From Takakia lepidozioides (lineage: Eukaryota > Streptophyta > Takakiopsida > Takakiales > Takakiaceae), in assembly GCA_030704615.1 (NCBI GenBank), contig CM060731.1, positions 18,726,001 through 18,786,000 of the forward strand: a stretch of 60,000 nt of DNA. The letters run 5' to 3'. The notes beneath the pieces were generated by a model. The model saw only the letters and a list, made by a program, of their open reading frames with translations, made no database searches and was not told the DNA's origin. A program made the position numbers and the translations under genes. Position 1 is the first letter of the stretch, and each line of letters begins with the position of its first letter. This document shows, in pieces, positions 34,197 to 46,539 of the stretch.

Positions 34197-37100
34197 ATGT
34201 GGACTGTCTTGCCTGCTTTTGCATGCACAGCCATGGCGGCTGCATGCGCTCGCTTGCTTGCGCCGCTACCCACATCCAAGGCCCTATCTTCTGAGCGGGC
34301 AGGAGGTCCTCCATCATGCAGCAGATTAGCGGGCCAGCATAGGGAGCTGGCAGGATCGTCGTTCAGCTCATTCTCTAGACCCTTGCTAGTGATGGCTATG
34401 ACGCCTTCGAGTTCCCAGCTTTCAGGGAAACCGGGAAAAGGTGTGAAAATGTGTGATTAATTTTGCGATTCTCTAAACAATCAAGACCCCTCCACCAGGA
34501 ATTACTCCCATTTTGATCGAAGGAGTTCAATTTTTGGTGGTGATAATCTTGCCACCCTTCCATCATTACGAGAGAGAGAGAGACGTTCACAACGGGAAGC
34601 TCAAAGGGAGAGAGAGAGACCTATTCACATGGTTTGCCTGCAGACCGGTGGGCTAGCGTGGATTTTGGGGAATACCTACCGGGTATTCTTAGCGGTTCAG
34701 AATTGTTACAGGGCTCGTGCAATAAGTGCAAGCATTTTGAGCTCTATCCTGACTAGAGAGCTAGTGTCACCCACATGGCTGTCCTCTAGAGTCAGCTGTA
34801 GGGTTCCACTCCCCCAGGTCGTACTGTGCTTTGCTCGAAATGCCCCCTAGGAATCTGGTGATGTACATTTCATGCTCGAATGCAAAAGGTGGATTCGATC
34901 CTCAATCTGACCACAGCTGTGAGACTGCCAGTCACACACTGGCTAGGAAAAGACAATGGTCAGACAGAGACTGGTATACTTCGTGGAAAGCCTCTGTTCC
35001 TCAACCTATTTCATGCAATTAGGACCTGCCTGCTAAAACACCCATGTTTGTTGTTTGCATGCAGGCCAAGCAAGCAGCATAGAACGGCTTTGGCAGGAGT
35101 TCATTTCAGATCCTTTGCAGTGGTGGGACAATAGGTCTGACAAGGTGAGACCATTGCTATGATGAACCAATCATTTTTCATTCCTAAGGTGAAAGGGACG
35201 TTGCTCTGTTTCCTGATTGAATCTGTCTGATGCATTATCTTGGTAGAAAAGAAAGGTTTCAGTTGTTCTATTGATGACATTCTTTTCTGTCACAGCTGTC
35301 ACAGTGGTTCTCATTATTGGATCAGTCGATGGGTAATCCACGCCAGCATTGATGTTGGTATTTTCAAAGTTGTGGCCCATTCTTGAAGCGATGCCTGTGG
35401 AGCCTTGGTGGTGGTAAACGAGGTTGGGGTTGAACCTATGGCTGCTCAGCTGCCCAACTCATTCTTTACACAGAGAAGTCCAAGATCACCAGATTTCAGA
35501 CATAAGCGGACAAATGAGGTCCTTTGGATTGAGGGTTGGTCGAACTCTCCTTGGGTGACAGCAGAGCTGGCTGCCATGATAGAAGGTCAACTGCAATCTA
35601 GTAATTTTTTTATTATTGGAATGGATCATGGAGGTGGAGCTCGAGCTTTTAACAGGTATTGTTCTGATGATTATTCACATGTTCAAATTCAAACAGATAG
35701 AATAGGAACACTACCATCTCAGAGTAGATGGCTGAATATTTTTGGAGCACTGTCAATGTGTAGCCAGAAATCTGCCCTTGTAGAAAGTCCTTCTGTTGCA
35801 GTATGGAGGAACTTGGATATGGATTATATCAGTGGGACAGTCTCTAAGTAAGAGCTTTGAGTCATGCAGGTCACAGTTGAATGAGGTACATTTGTTTGTT
35901 GGACATCAGACAGGCGGCAGCGGTATCACTTCAACTCCTTTTGAAAGGGGACCAAAAGAGGGAGTCGACAAGAACTCTACTGGCCTTTGTGAGGATGTGA
36001 GGACACTCTGTAGGGCAGGAAAACTGAAAGAGGCGCTGTATATTTTGAACCAATCAGGCATTCAAGCAGACTTCAATAGCTATGTGTGTCTGTTGCAGGG
36101 GTGTACCAGGACAAAGAATGTAGCTCAGGGAAAGCAGGTGCATGCCCACATAATCCAGAGTGGATTCAAGCCAAATGTCTTTCTACTAAACATCCTTATC
36201 AACATGTATGCCAAGTGTGGGAGGCTGGTGGATGCACGCCAAGTTTTTGACAAAATGCCTGAAAGATCTTTGTTTACGTGGACTATAATGATAGCAGGAT
36301 ATGCAAAGCATAGCCGGGGTAGGGAGGCTTTGAAGCTGTATGAGCAAATGCAATGGGAAAGAGTGATGCCTGACAGGATCATTTGCATTTGCCTTCTCAA
36401 TGTGTGTTCCAGCCTAGGAGCCCTGGAAAAGGGCAAAGAAGTTCATGATGCCATAAACAAAGCTGGAATCGTATCATCTATTGACTTGGAGACTACCCTC
36501 GCTGACATGTATGCCAAATGCGGGAGCATGAAGGATGCCTGTCAAGTGTTCAACAATATGGCTGAACGAAATGTGGTGTCGTGGAATGTCATGGTTGCAG
36601 GATATGCCCGAAATGGCTGTGGTAGGGAGGCTTTGGAGTTCTATGAGCAAATGCAACAGGAAAGGGTGACTCCCAACAGGATCACTTTCACTTGCGTTCT
36701 TAAAGCATGTGCTAGTCTTCGTGCCTTGGGAAAGGGAAGAGAGGTCCTTGATGACATCAACAAAAGTGGAATTGTGTTGGATATCATATTGGAGACTGCA
36801 ATTGTTGACATGTATGCTAAATGTGGAAATATGAAGGACGCACATCAAGTGTTTGAAAATATGGCTAAACGAAATGTGGTCTCATGGAATACCATAATTG
36901 CAGGATATGCTCACCATGGGAGTGGCAGGGATGCTCTTGAGATGTATGAGCAAATGGGACGGGAAGGGGTGACACCTGACAGGGTCACATTCATTTGTGT
37001 TCTCAATGCTTGTGCAAGCCTAGGAGCCCTGAAAATGGGGAAGGAGGTCCATGCTGACATCAAAAAAGCTGGAATCGCCTCAGATGTTAATTTGGAGACT

Positions 37101-39008
37101 GCCCTTGTTGACATGTACGCGAAATGTGGGACCATGAAGGATGCACGTCATGTATTCAAGCATATGGCTCACCTGGATATCGTGTCATGGAATGCCATGA
37201 TTGCAGGATATTCTCAGAATGGGAGTGGCAGGGAGGCTTTTGAGATCTACTACCAAATGCAACGTGAAGGGGTGATGCCCAACAAGGTCACCTTCATTTG
37301 CTTTCTCAATGCATGTGTCAGCCTAAGAGCCCTGGATAAGGGCAAAGAGGTCCATGCTGACATAATCAAAGCGGGAATTGCATCAACTAATTTGGAGACT
37401 TCCCTGGTTGACATGTATGCCAAATGTGGAAGCATAAAGGATGCACGTAAAGTGTTTGATAATATGACTGTACGAGATGTAGTCTCATGGAACACCATGA
37501 TAGCAGGATATGCCCAGCATGGATGTGGTAGGGAGGCTATTGAAATTTATGAACAAATGCAAGGGGAAGGGATGACACCCGATACGGTCACATTTACTAC
37601 TGTTCTGAATGCTTGTGCCAGCTTAGGAGCCCTTGAGAAGGGTAAAGAGGTTCATGCTGACTTCATCAAATCTGGATGTGGGTCAGATGTTAATTTGGAC
37701 ACTGCCCTCGCTGACATGTACGCCAAATGTGGGAGCATGAAGGATGCCTGTCAGGTATTTGATAATATGGCTGAACGAAATGTGGTCTCATGGAATGCCA
37801 TGATCACAGGATATTCTCAACTTGGATGTGATAGGGAGGCTTTGGAGATTTATGAGCAAATGCAACAGGAAGGGATGACACCTGACATAGTCACATACAT
37901 TTGCATTCTCAATGCATGTGCCAGCCTAGGAGTCCTGCGAAAGGGCAAAGATGTACATGCTGACATTGTGAAAGTTGGAATTGTGTCACATATGCACATG
38001 GAGACTGCTCTTGTTGACATGTATGCTAAATGTGGGAGCATGAAGGATGCGCGGCAAGTATTCGGCAGTATGGATGAACGAGATGTGGTTTCATGGAGTG
38101 CCATGATTGCAGGATGTGCCCAGCATGGGCATGGTAGAGAGGCCCAGCAACTTTTTGAACAAATGCAACAGGAAGGCTTGAAGCCAAACAGCATCACCTT
38201 TTTATCTCTTCTCTCTGCCTGCAGTCATGCAGGCCTAGTGGAAGAAGGCCATCAATACTTTCATTCTTTGAGTCAAGATCATGGCCTCACTCCTACAATT
38301 AAGCATTTTGGTTGCATGGTGGACATTCTTGGTCGTGGAGGGCGTTTAGACGAGGCAGAGAACTTCATCAACAGAATGCCTATTCCACCAGATGGCAGGG
38401 TGTGGAGACCCTTGCTTGGGGCCTGCAGAATGCATGGTGATGTGGAGATAGCTGAACGCACAGCCAATGCCATCCTCAAGAGTGATCCACTGCACCCTGC
38501 AGCTTATGTGCTCCTTTCAGACATCTATGCTGCAGTTGGCAGGTGGGAAGACAGAGCTATGATTAGGAAAATGATGGAGGACAGAGGTGTCAGAAACGAG
38601 CAAGGTCATAGCTGCATTGAAGTTGGAAACCAGTTGCATACATTCCTTGTAGATGACAAATTGCATCCACAAATTGAGGAAATCCATGCTGAGCTGAGGA
38701 GATTGGCTGGGCAGTTGAAGGTAGCCGGGTATGTGCCTGACACAAGCTTTGTATGGCATGATTTGGAGGAGGAGCAAAAGCAACTTTTTCTCTGGCATCA
38801 TAGTGAGAAGCTAGCAATCGCCTTTGGGCTCATCAGCACGCCAGCTGGGATGCCTATCCATGTCATCAAGAACCATAGGGTGTGTGGGGACTGCCACACT
38901 GCCACCAAGTTCATATCGAAGATTGTGGGGCGACCAGTTGTTGTGCGGGATGCCAATCGTTTTCATCACTTTCAAGACGGGGTTTGTTCTTGTGCAGATT
39001 ACTGGTGA
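34197..39008 (+). CDS. OSB (PDF-motif) / PPR-DYW fusion, predicted organelle RNA editing factor
   Basis: Exons 34197-34440, 34644-34682, 35065-35144, 35474-35847 and 35921-39008 keep phase throughout (1274 aa). Residues 1-80, rich in Ala, Ser and Arg, resemble an organelle transit peptide. Residues about 100-145 carry the plant OSB PDF motif ('LWQEF', 'WWDNR', 'SPDFRHKRTNEVLW'), which binds single-stranded nucleic acid; no OB fold is found. The last exon encodes seven PLS triplets with 'MYAKCG' signatures spaced about 101 aa, an E domain, and a full DYW cytidine deaminase: HSE (zinc and catalytic Glu), CGDC, and terminal DYW. Such proteins bind organelle RNA and edit C to U. The last exon has no in-frame ATG before 36204, inside the repeats. 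A 73-bp intron (GTAAGA at 35848, GGCAG to 35920) joins it in frame to the OSB exons. The alternative is two overlapping genes, the first ending at 35851. Confidence 0.7.
36190..38130 (+). repeat. ~303-bp coding tandem repeats (PPR triplets)
   Basis: Seven copies of a PLS triplet, each about 300 bp, with strongly conserved DNA around GACATGTATGCCAAATG and GTGTCATGGAATGCCATGAT. High DNA identity between units suggests recent internal duplication or conversion. Confidence 0.85.
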
Positions 39009-41577
39009 AACAAGCAACAATCGTGCACTATTTGAAAAGTATGAGGGCTCTAAAGGAGATTATTTATATGATAGTATTACTGGAAGCAGGAGTAAAGAAA
39101 TGATTTGGCTGTTGATGTGATGGTCATAATCTATGTATTGAAAGAATGTAACAACAGATGAGAAGAAAATCGTCAGAGTTGTGACCAAGAAAGGTTGAAC
39201 TCGAAACATTCATGAAGACGGGTACTGGTGTGCGTTGTTTTTCTTTGGATTGACCCAGGGAATGTCCAGTATGTTGGTCCCTGTCCCTCCTATTTACTGG
39301 AAGAGCTGGAGACCCAGGCAGTGTCTACATCACCAGAATCCCAATTGAGGGAGTTGAGCTCCCAATTTCGCACTCATAGATTGGTCAAAGAATCTTTGGT
39401 ATTCTTCACTCAAATTGAACCAGCCACAGATTGAAGCGGACGCCCTCAGATGGCGTGAAGTGAAGCTTGAAGGGCCCAATGGTGTTCCTTGCACGTTACT
39501 GAATCAGACATCACCTTCTGCATCTTCATGATGGCAAGCAACTCCTGTACAGCGTTCCGAATAACAGAGATGTGAGGCCCCCTGAAAATTTGTGAAATCA
39601 TCAATCTTGTTCTTCAAACTGGGAGTTGAATATACTGCCCATCTGTGCATTCCAGAACCAGAGGATTTTTTTTTTCCTTCCCTGGGAGAACCTCTAGGAG
39701 CCATGGAGGCTTTAACAACCGAACCACCCGAGTGTCATAAGTCACAACCGAACACCACAAAAACAGACGAATTGCGAACGAAAGCTCACCAAACAAAAAG
39801 AAAACTTAAAATGCTAATTCTCACAAGTAGTCCTGTTCTCCCTCTTCCTCTTGAGAAAGAAGAAGAGGCACAGGGATGACAGCGAGCTTTTGTATACTCT
39901 TCCCCGCGCTCAGATAGAATCTTTGTGTTAACGGGGTGGGAGGCGTCACAAATTGACCGGCCAGTCTGTAAGTCTGAAGTGGGAACCACACTTTGCAATG
40001 CCTGGTTCGAGATCTCTGCAATTGATCGCTATGGGTATGGACGTATGGACTCGCAAGTCTGTGCGTACTTTACTGGGACTTTGCAACAGCTGACCGGACT
40101 TGGTCCAGGCGTGCAGGCTCCGTCTCGTCCTTGACCCAGGGAACTGCACCCAGTTTGGCAGTCGACTGTTATTATGGCTGTATCACGGCAACTTTAGTTT
40201 ATCTCATCTCACCATCGGAGTGTGTCTGTGTGCGTCTCTAGTGGTTCGCAGCGGAGGGGTTTCAGAGAGCGTTGTTCTTTTCCACCTTCTACAGGTGTGC
40301 CAAACATCCTAACGTCTAGCGGGAAACATGTGGGCGGCCTGTCTAAGCTTGAACATTATCTTTGCAAGACAAGGCTCAAATATGCACGTTCTTAGACCAA
40401 TGTCAAGGAGGACGCATAGATAGGGTCTGCAATTACACGTCTTACGAAATGATCAGTGCACATGTCTGGTCGCGGGCGATCAACTGGGCCCCCCGATGCT
40501 CCCAGACATGAGGAGGCTAGTGGGCTCTACAATGTTCCAACTTGATCGTAAGGATGGTTTTGTAAAGAGATTTGACCGTCGCATGACTGTCGACACAAAG
40601 CTCATTGGGTTCAACTGGAACATCCAGCAAACCATTACTGTGCATGCGTTACAACGTTACAACACACTAGACTGAGGCAGCAGAAGCATTGTCACATCTC
40701 CGGACAAGAGCTGTGCCGAAAGTGATGAGAGTACGCTGCACTGCCCCACCAGCTATCCTTTACGTTTTATATATGTACAGTGGACGGCTGCCGTCCCGAC
40801 CGACAGCTGCACGGGGCGGTGGAGGTGGGGGTCGGCATGGCAGTCGCTGACTCATTACTCATTACCACTCTCACAGACAAATCAAACAAGACGAGTCTTC
40901 CTCTTTGTCAGGATGGCCATGATTGCCTTGTGCTAGGCTAACTGCTAACCTTCCACATCAATCTTGGGATCATTGCACATTGATATGTTGCACTTGCAGT
41001 CGATTAGGCTAACGGCATATCGGATCTTTGCCCATTTGTTCCAAATTAGAATCAACTCGAGGCTGGCTTACCAAATCAATGATGAGCTGCGGGCCGCGGC
41101 TATACACAACAGTGCGTGCATTCAACACTCCATGTGCACACTAAATGCCCCCATCACACTTGCCCTTACTTATTAAACGTGCTTTTAATACTGTGGAGAA
41201 GGTACACATTAGTACACTACATACACGCATTCAACAGAACATAACTCTGCTTCTCACGCATCATCAGTGATCTATCCTCATCATCCACCATCGAACACGC
41301 TAGATTATGAGCTGTAAAACCCAAGTATACCCAGCGAAAACTCGAAGAAGGAAGTTTGGGAAATCTTCTAATCGTATATGCCGGCCAAGACACAACTTAC
41401 AAGGATGATGGTTGGTGATCGATCAGGCCTGCCAAGCTTGGCTCCCAGTCTCGCACGATGCATTGGATTGCGCTCCACTTCTCAAATGGGGGCACGCCAC
41501 GGCGCTGGTCAGAGAGGGATCCAGCGACAAGTGTTGGTTCAACGGAGGGCTCAGTGTGCGAAAAGTGCCCTATTGCC
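39009..41577. other. Region downstream of the PPR gene
   Basis: Short frames only. The one at 39228-39434 ('SYLLEELETQAVSTSPESQL') looks protein-like but has no recognisable family and could be 3' UTR. I see no clear repeat or RNA gene. Confidence 0.35.
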
Positions 41578-41776
41578 TGAATGCACACGTGTTAGGCACG
41601 TGTGCGGGACCCGACAACCTGCGGGGTCGCCCGACTCGCGGTTGGTCCCCTGCGGTCGATCCTCTGCAGTTGGTCCGTTCGAGGTCGGGGGATCGACCGC
41701 GGAGGACCAACCGCGGGCGGAGGTTCCCCGGAGATGACCCCGCAGGGGGGTCGGTCCATACGCACGTGTGGATTCA
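41578..41776. mobile_element. 199-bp GC-rich extended palindrome (MITE-like)
   Basis: Four nested pairs of arms: 41578-41591 with 41763-41776 (13 of 14 bases), 41618-41628 with 41736-41746 (11 of 11), 41637-41648 with 41704-41715 (12 of 12), and 41652-41662 with 41690-41700 (11 of 11). Ends read TGAATGCACACGTG. Much more GC-rich than its surroundings. No target duplication is obvious. Confidence 0.75.
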
Positions 41777-43769
41777 AGACGCAGTAGAATTTTAGACAGC
41801 GCGGGAGGGGGTGTCGTTTTGCGGCTCCCGAGGAAGAAAGTAGGATGGTGTTTGTGAGATGGGGATCTCGATAATAAAGTACGGCAGTTGCCTTGCAGAT
41901 GGGATCGCAGTAAAGAGAGACAGCAAAGAACAGGTTGATGATGGCGGGTAAGGCATCCATGATTCATCTCTCGCAGCGATGTCTGTGAGGCTTTCCTGGG
42001 AACAGGAATGGTCTGGTCATCCAATCGGAGGAGAGGCTTGCAAGGCAAAATGGCACATCTGCTCCCAATCGCAGACTGCAGTGTGTATGTGCATAGGCGC
42101 AGGGGTGGGCCCTCTGCTGTGAACTGGAGAGCAGTAAACTTGTCATCTTCTTCATATATTTGTGTGTAACTGCGGTTTTCGAAGGATTCAATCATCGTAA
42201 TAACTGGCGTCTTGTTATACCCGCTATGTGTGGCGACATAGTAGTTAGCTGTGGACGGGATTCTCCTCTGCTAGCATTTTATATGCAAGTTCTCTGTTTC
42301 TCCAGGAGATTCTCAGCCTGCCTTTTGCTCCCCACGGCTTTGTGAGACGACGCAAATGGTGTAAGAGAGCTACCCAGATGGGTTGCATAGAGCATATATC
42401 TGACCTTCCGGTCAGCTGTTGTTTCTGCATATGCTATTGCGGGACAGCTGGCTTGTGGCTGTGAGCTGTGAGAGAGACTCTCACTCTGTTTCCCGGCGGT
42501 GTACTGACGGAGCGTTGACAGAGAAAGTAATGGTGGGCTTATTTGGGACGATATTGGGGAAATCGGCACATCGCTCACCACGCTTGCTGGTCTCTCTCTT
42601 TTTCCTTCTCTGCTGCTCGTTGTCTGTGTGAGCTGGTTTTGGGTATTGTTGCCACAAGTCTATTGCTAGCAGGATCCAATGAACACACCTATCTGCCTGT
42701 GTCTATTTTGCAATTGGGATCAATGGTCACAACACTGTGGCGAGCACAACTTATTGACTACATCTATATTTTGTAGAGATTGTTCGCATCGACGATTGTC
42801 TTTCCCATTGGCCCTCAGGACGTTTGATAAATATACCTGAGGCAATGCAGACGTAGGCACCCACCAGATGGGCATCTCCCTGCTGTTGTTAGTGACGGCA
42901 AGTGGATGGTTTGAAGTGACATAGAACCATATGTACAGTCTTTTTCCAATTCGCTTGGTTGCAGAGCAGCTTTTCAGGCCTTCCACCAATCAGTTTTCAC
43001 TTTGACGCTTGACTCTTGCAGCCCTGTTACTTGGGCGTTCTTTGGATCTCAGGGAGATTTATGTGACTGTCTCACCATTATTCCAGATAGAAGTCCATGA
43101 GCGGCAATACTCTGAATTGAGCTGTTATTTATTTCACGAGTAAGATGCATACTGGTAGGATAAGTTCGTGTTCATCTTTGCGAAAGTGAGGCTGGTTTAG
43201 ATGCTGTACTCCGCGAGTAAACTACAAAAGCAGCGTTAAGGCTGTGCAGCACTGACCGATGCATGAGTTCAGATCTCTTCGTGGGCACCAAGAAACCCAT
43301 GATCGCGAATGTGCGACGTGTTACATGTTACCGATAGCACTCCTCCGATTGTGTGCCATATTGGTGTAAGAGATTTGTTTGTTCACGAAAATAGGCTGGG
43401 AGGCTGGAGGGTTAGACAGTCGCAAAGTGCCAATGTACATGATATTATTGGACATTTTCAATTCTAAGCCAGATAGTAAACAGAAGAACAACGTCTCTAC
43501 AGTAAAGCATAAAGTGAAGTCTTTGGCTTTGGGATGGGTCATCTCCTAATTTGGAAGATAGTCACTTGCTTTTGCTCATTTTGGAATTTTACCTCTTCCA
43601 GTGGACTATCAGTTTCAGCGCATGTCATATTGCCTCCTTGGACTTCCTCTAACAAATACATTTGGTCATTGATTAAGATCAGAATTTCTTTTTCAACAAC
43701 CCAATGATGGACAAACACTGGAGGAAGGTAGAGAGGGCGTGTTGAGCAGTGTTTAGGATTTGTTTGCAG
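41777..43769. other. Intergenic or unrecognised transcript region
   Basis: No conserved protein seen on either strand. It may hold the 5' exons or promoter of the gene at 43770-45173, but I cannot identify them. Confidence 0.3.
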
Positions 43770-45173
43770 GAAGGGAAGGGGCAAGGTTATGAGGGAGGCA
43801 AGGAGAGGGTCACAATTACTGTAACACCTAATGGTGTGGAGCTCAGAGAGAAATTTGTGCCAGTAGAGCATCCCTTAGAACCTCCAGATGTTGACCAGCC
43901 TGTGCGGTGCCCACGACCAGAGCCAGGCATCATGCATGTATGTAATGTAACTTCTCTCTCTCTCTTCTAATCTGTTTTCATGCTTTTCATGCTTTGACAG
44001 AGCTAAGGTTACACTCTTATTATGAACAGGCTCTGTTTGTTTCTCACTGCAGGTGATATCCCATCAAAATAAGTAGAGAGGGGAGGATTTTATTTTCTGT
44101 ACTGGGAGGCCCAAGGACCCCTAGAGTGAGAAAGAGATGGTAGAGACACTTGACTGTTCCCTGTGATTTGAGCTATGATGGAGGGCACAATCACTACAGG
44201 ATAGCAACTCATGGAGCCAGTCATGGGGTTTGATTCCACCAAGATATGAAACTCATACTGAAATTAGTGCTCCAGAGAGGGACATAGTGACATGTTTATT
44301 AGATGACAGATGTGGCCTACTTCACAGAACAATGGAAAATTTGTGCTGACAACTAATGTCATTTGTGTTATTCAAAGCACAAGGCACAGTGGGGAAGACA
44401 TCATCCATTTCAACTTCAGTTTCTTGCTGTTTGTGGGTGTGACCACTACTAATGGACAGACTTTACTGACTGCAGGATGGGAGGATATGGAAGAAGAGAC
44501 TGGCAGCAAGTGCCAGACAGAGGGTTGAATTTATCAGTACCATGCGAGATAATGATCATACCCTGTTCTATAGCAATGTTCCTCATCGTCAATGCCGTGG
44601 CCCTTCCGGCGAGACATTTTTGCTTCCAGCGCACAGTGCTCCTGGACATGTATTGCACAAATCTTTGGAATAAGATGCATCATGTTGTCGTTGATGGTGT
44701 AGGGTTTTGGTTGTGAATATTTGTGTATGAGAAATATACGATACGATGCTAGCGATATAGTGCAGTCGATGTCATTTATCCCCACTAGTCAGGAGCAACA
44801 ATGCACTGAGGCATAGGCAGTTTTGCTTTAACAAGGATAGGTTGAAGTTAGGACAGATGTGTTGCCAAGTATAATAGCTGACTTTCAAGAAATCGATGAA
44901 CTGAGATTGATTGAATAGGTAAGTGCGGTCTTTGATTGTTATGGTTGTGTTAGGAGTGTGCTTAGGCCCTTCAGCTTTAGCACTGTTTATTGCCCTTTAA
45001 ACATCTGTTCTGTACATGCAGGTTGAGAGTGGGGAGGAGCTGCTGACACACGGTAGTACCCACAGTTGTGGAGTAGAGGCACAAACGGCCCTCAAACAAT
45101 GTCAGAGGCCAAGAGATACAGAGAGACATGTGCAGGGCTATCCACAGCTTGTGGAGTACCAGCATGGAAACAT
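43770..45173 (+). CDS. Unrecognised gene, three candidate exons
   Basis: Three stretches look like exons. 43770-43937 follows TTTGCAG and ends at GTATGT; phase 0; encodes 'RVTITVTPNGVELREKFVPV' and 'PEPGIMH'. 44476 onward follows TGCAG; encodes 'DGRIWKKRLAASARQR' and stays open to a stop at 44673. 45022-45173 follows ATGCAG and ends at GTAAGA; encodes 'VESGEELLTHG' and 'GYPQLVEYQHGN'. How the second and third join is unclear: a donor at GTTGAA near 44524 would work in phase. The start codon and end are not found. The family is not recognised. Confidence 0.4.
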
Positions 45174-45605
45174 GTAAGAGACTGATTGTGGTTTATTCCC
45201 TGAGCACATCGGCATGTTTTTTACCCTTTGGGGCATAGTGCCCAAGATAAGAGCTTGAGTGAGAGAGAGATGAGGGTGTGGGGATCAACATTTTTGCAGA
45301 TTACTTTCTTTCTATGACCCTATGGCTTGCCAGACATGCATGTGACCTTGTGAGATTACACAGAGGAAGGCAGACACATGGATGGAGTAAATTGACTTAT
45401 CATCGATGCCTACCTACAAAGAGCAACCTCCCATCCAACTGCAGATAAAATTCCACATCAGGGTCACCACCATTCATTTATATTTGGCCCCCATACTCGG
45501 AGTGTCCATGTATGCTGTCATTCTAGGTCAGTGCAAATGTAGGAAAATGGACTCCTTTGAATAAGAGCCAAGTTGTTCTCCTCTCTCTATCAAGGGGCCT
45601 GATTT

Positions 45606-45635
45606 GTGAGCTGTTGCTCCCAGGTGTTTCCCTTT
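45606..45635 (+). repeat. Second copy of the sequence flanking recombinase element 1
   Basis: GCTCCCAGGTGTTTCCCTTT here matches 2830-2849 exactly. Both copies are followed by a low-complexity AT run, (TA)n at 2857 and T/A runs at 45640, as at the 3' end of a retroposon. Parent element unknown. Confidence 0.7.
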
Positions 45636-46300
45636 CTAAATTTTTTTTAAAAAATAAAAATAAAAAATTGCTTATCTTTCATATGTAAGCGTGGAGTTCT
45701 CTTCTGTTCTTTAATAGGTGATATGCATGGCTTGCCATGGCAAGCAGTTCTTATTTACTTTGGCTTCAGCCAGACTCATCTCTTCTCTGAGCAAAGTTGT
45801 CTTTTTGGCTTTCCCTAGGAGTATGTACCCCTCATGAGCATCCACACAAAGAGACTGGAGGGCGTGTCCTCTGAAACCTAGTTGTCTAGTAGGATTCTGT
45901 GTTCACACGGTTCCACAAGGTGACCTAAATCTTTTTTCACCAATTGCTATGAGTGTTAAATATGCTTAAAATCCACTTTGAGGTAATGGGAGATGCACAG
46001 ACGGATGCCTATTATGTCTGAATGATGTTACTGCTTTGCTTTGTACTTGTAAAGATTGTGGGGTAAATTGGGTCTTGTCATATAAGCCCCCCAAGTTTGT
46101 GTGGGCCTGTCCATTAGAGGGTGGTTGAGGAATTAAAAAGCGGGGGTTATAGTAAGCTACACCAGGATTTGAATTAATAATCATCATGCAAGGGTGTAAA
46201 AAAAAGGGAGGTAAGAAGGCCACACCTATTAAATGGGGGATAGTTTAGGCACCAAATTATACGCGTGCAACGTGGTGGTTTCTAGGGATGACATGCAGCC

Positions 46301-46369
46301 ATCTAGAAGGGTCCCACCGCTTGAGGGGGTGTGCGGGCTTCTAGAAGGGTCCTTGAGAGGGTATATAAA
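46301..46369 (+). promoter_or_regulatory. Heat-shock-element-like promoter in the left arm
   Basis: TTCTAGAAGGGTCC (46339-46352), preceded by TCTAGAAGGGTCC at 46301, lies 10 bp before a TATA box TATATAAA (46362-46369) and points into the element. TTCnnGAA is the core of heat-shock factor sites. The same arrangement is inverted in the right arm (48853-48868, 48816-48830, TATA-like 48794-48805). Confidence 0.55.
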
Positions 46370-46539
46370 GGAGAGCCGGGCTCTCTTCCCCTGCCTCTTA
46401 CTACTTAAAAAGTTACTACTTATTGAATTAGTACCTAGGGGGCTCTGCAAAACGCAAACAAGAACCATAGATGTATTAATTAATTGTGTTCCTTATGTGT
46501 TTCATGGGAGGATGATTGAAGATATCCAGCATCTTATTA

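Noticed and set aside
36125-38817. Antisense frames over the PPR gene
   Set aside because: They are shadows of the repetitive PPR coding strand and repeat with the same period.
40740-40830. Core promoter of a downstream gene
   Set aside because: TATATATGTAC occurs but no gene can be tied to it on either strand.
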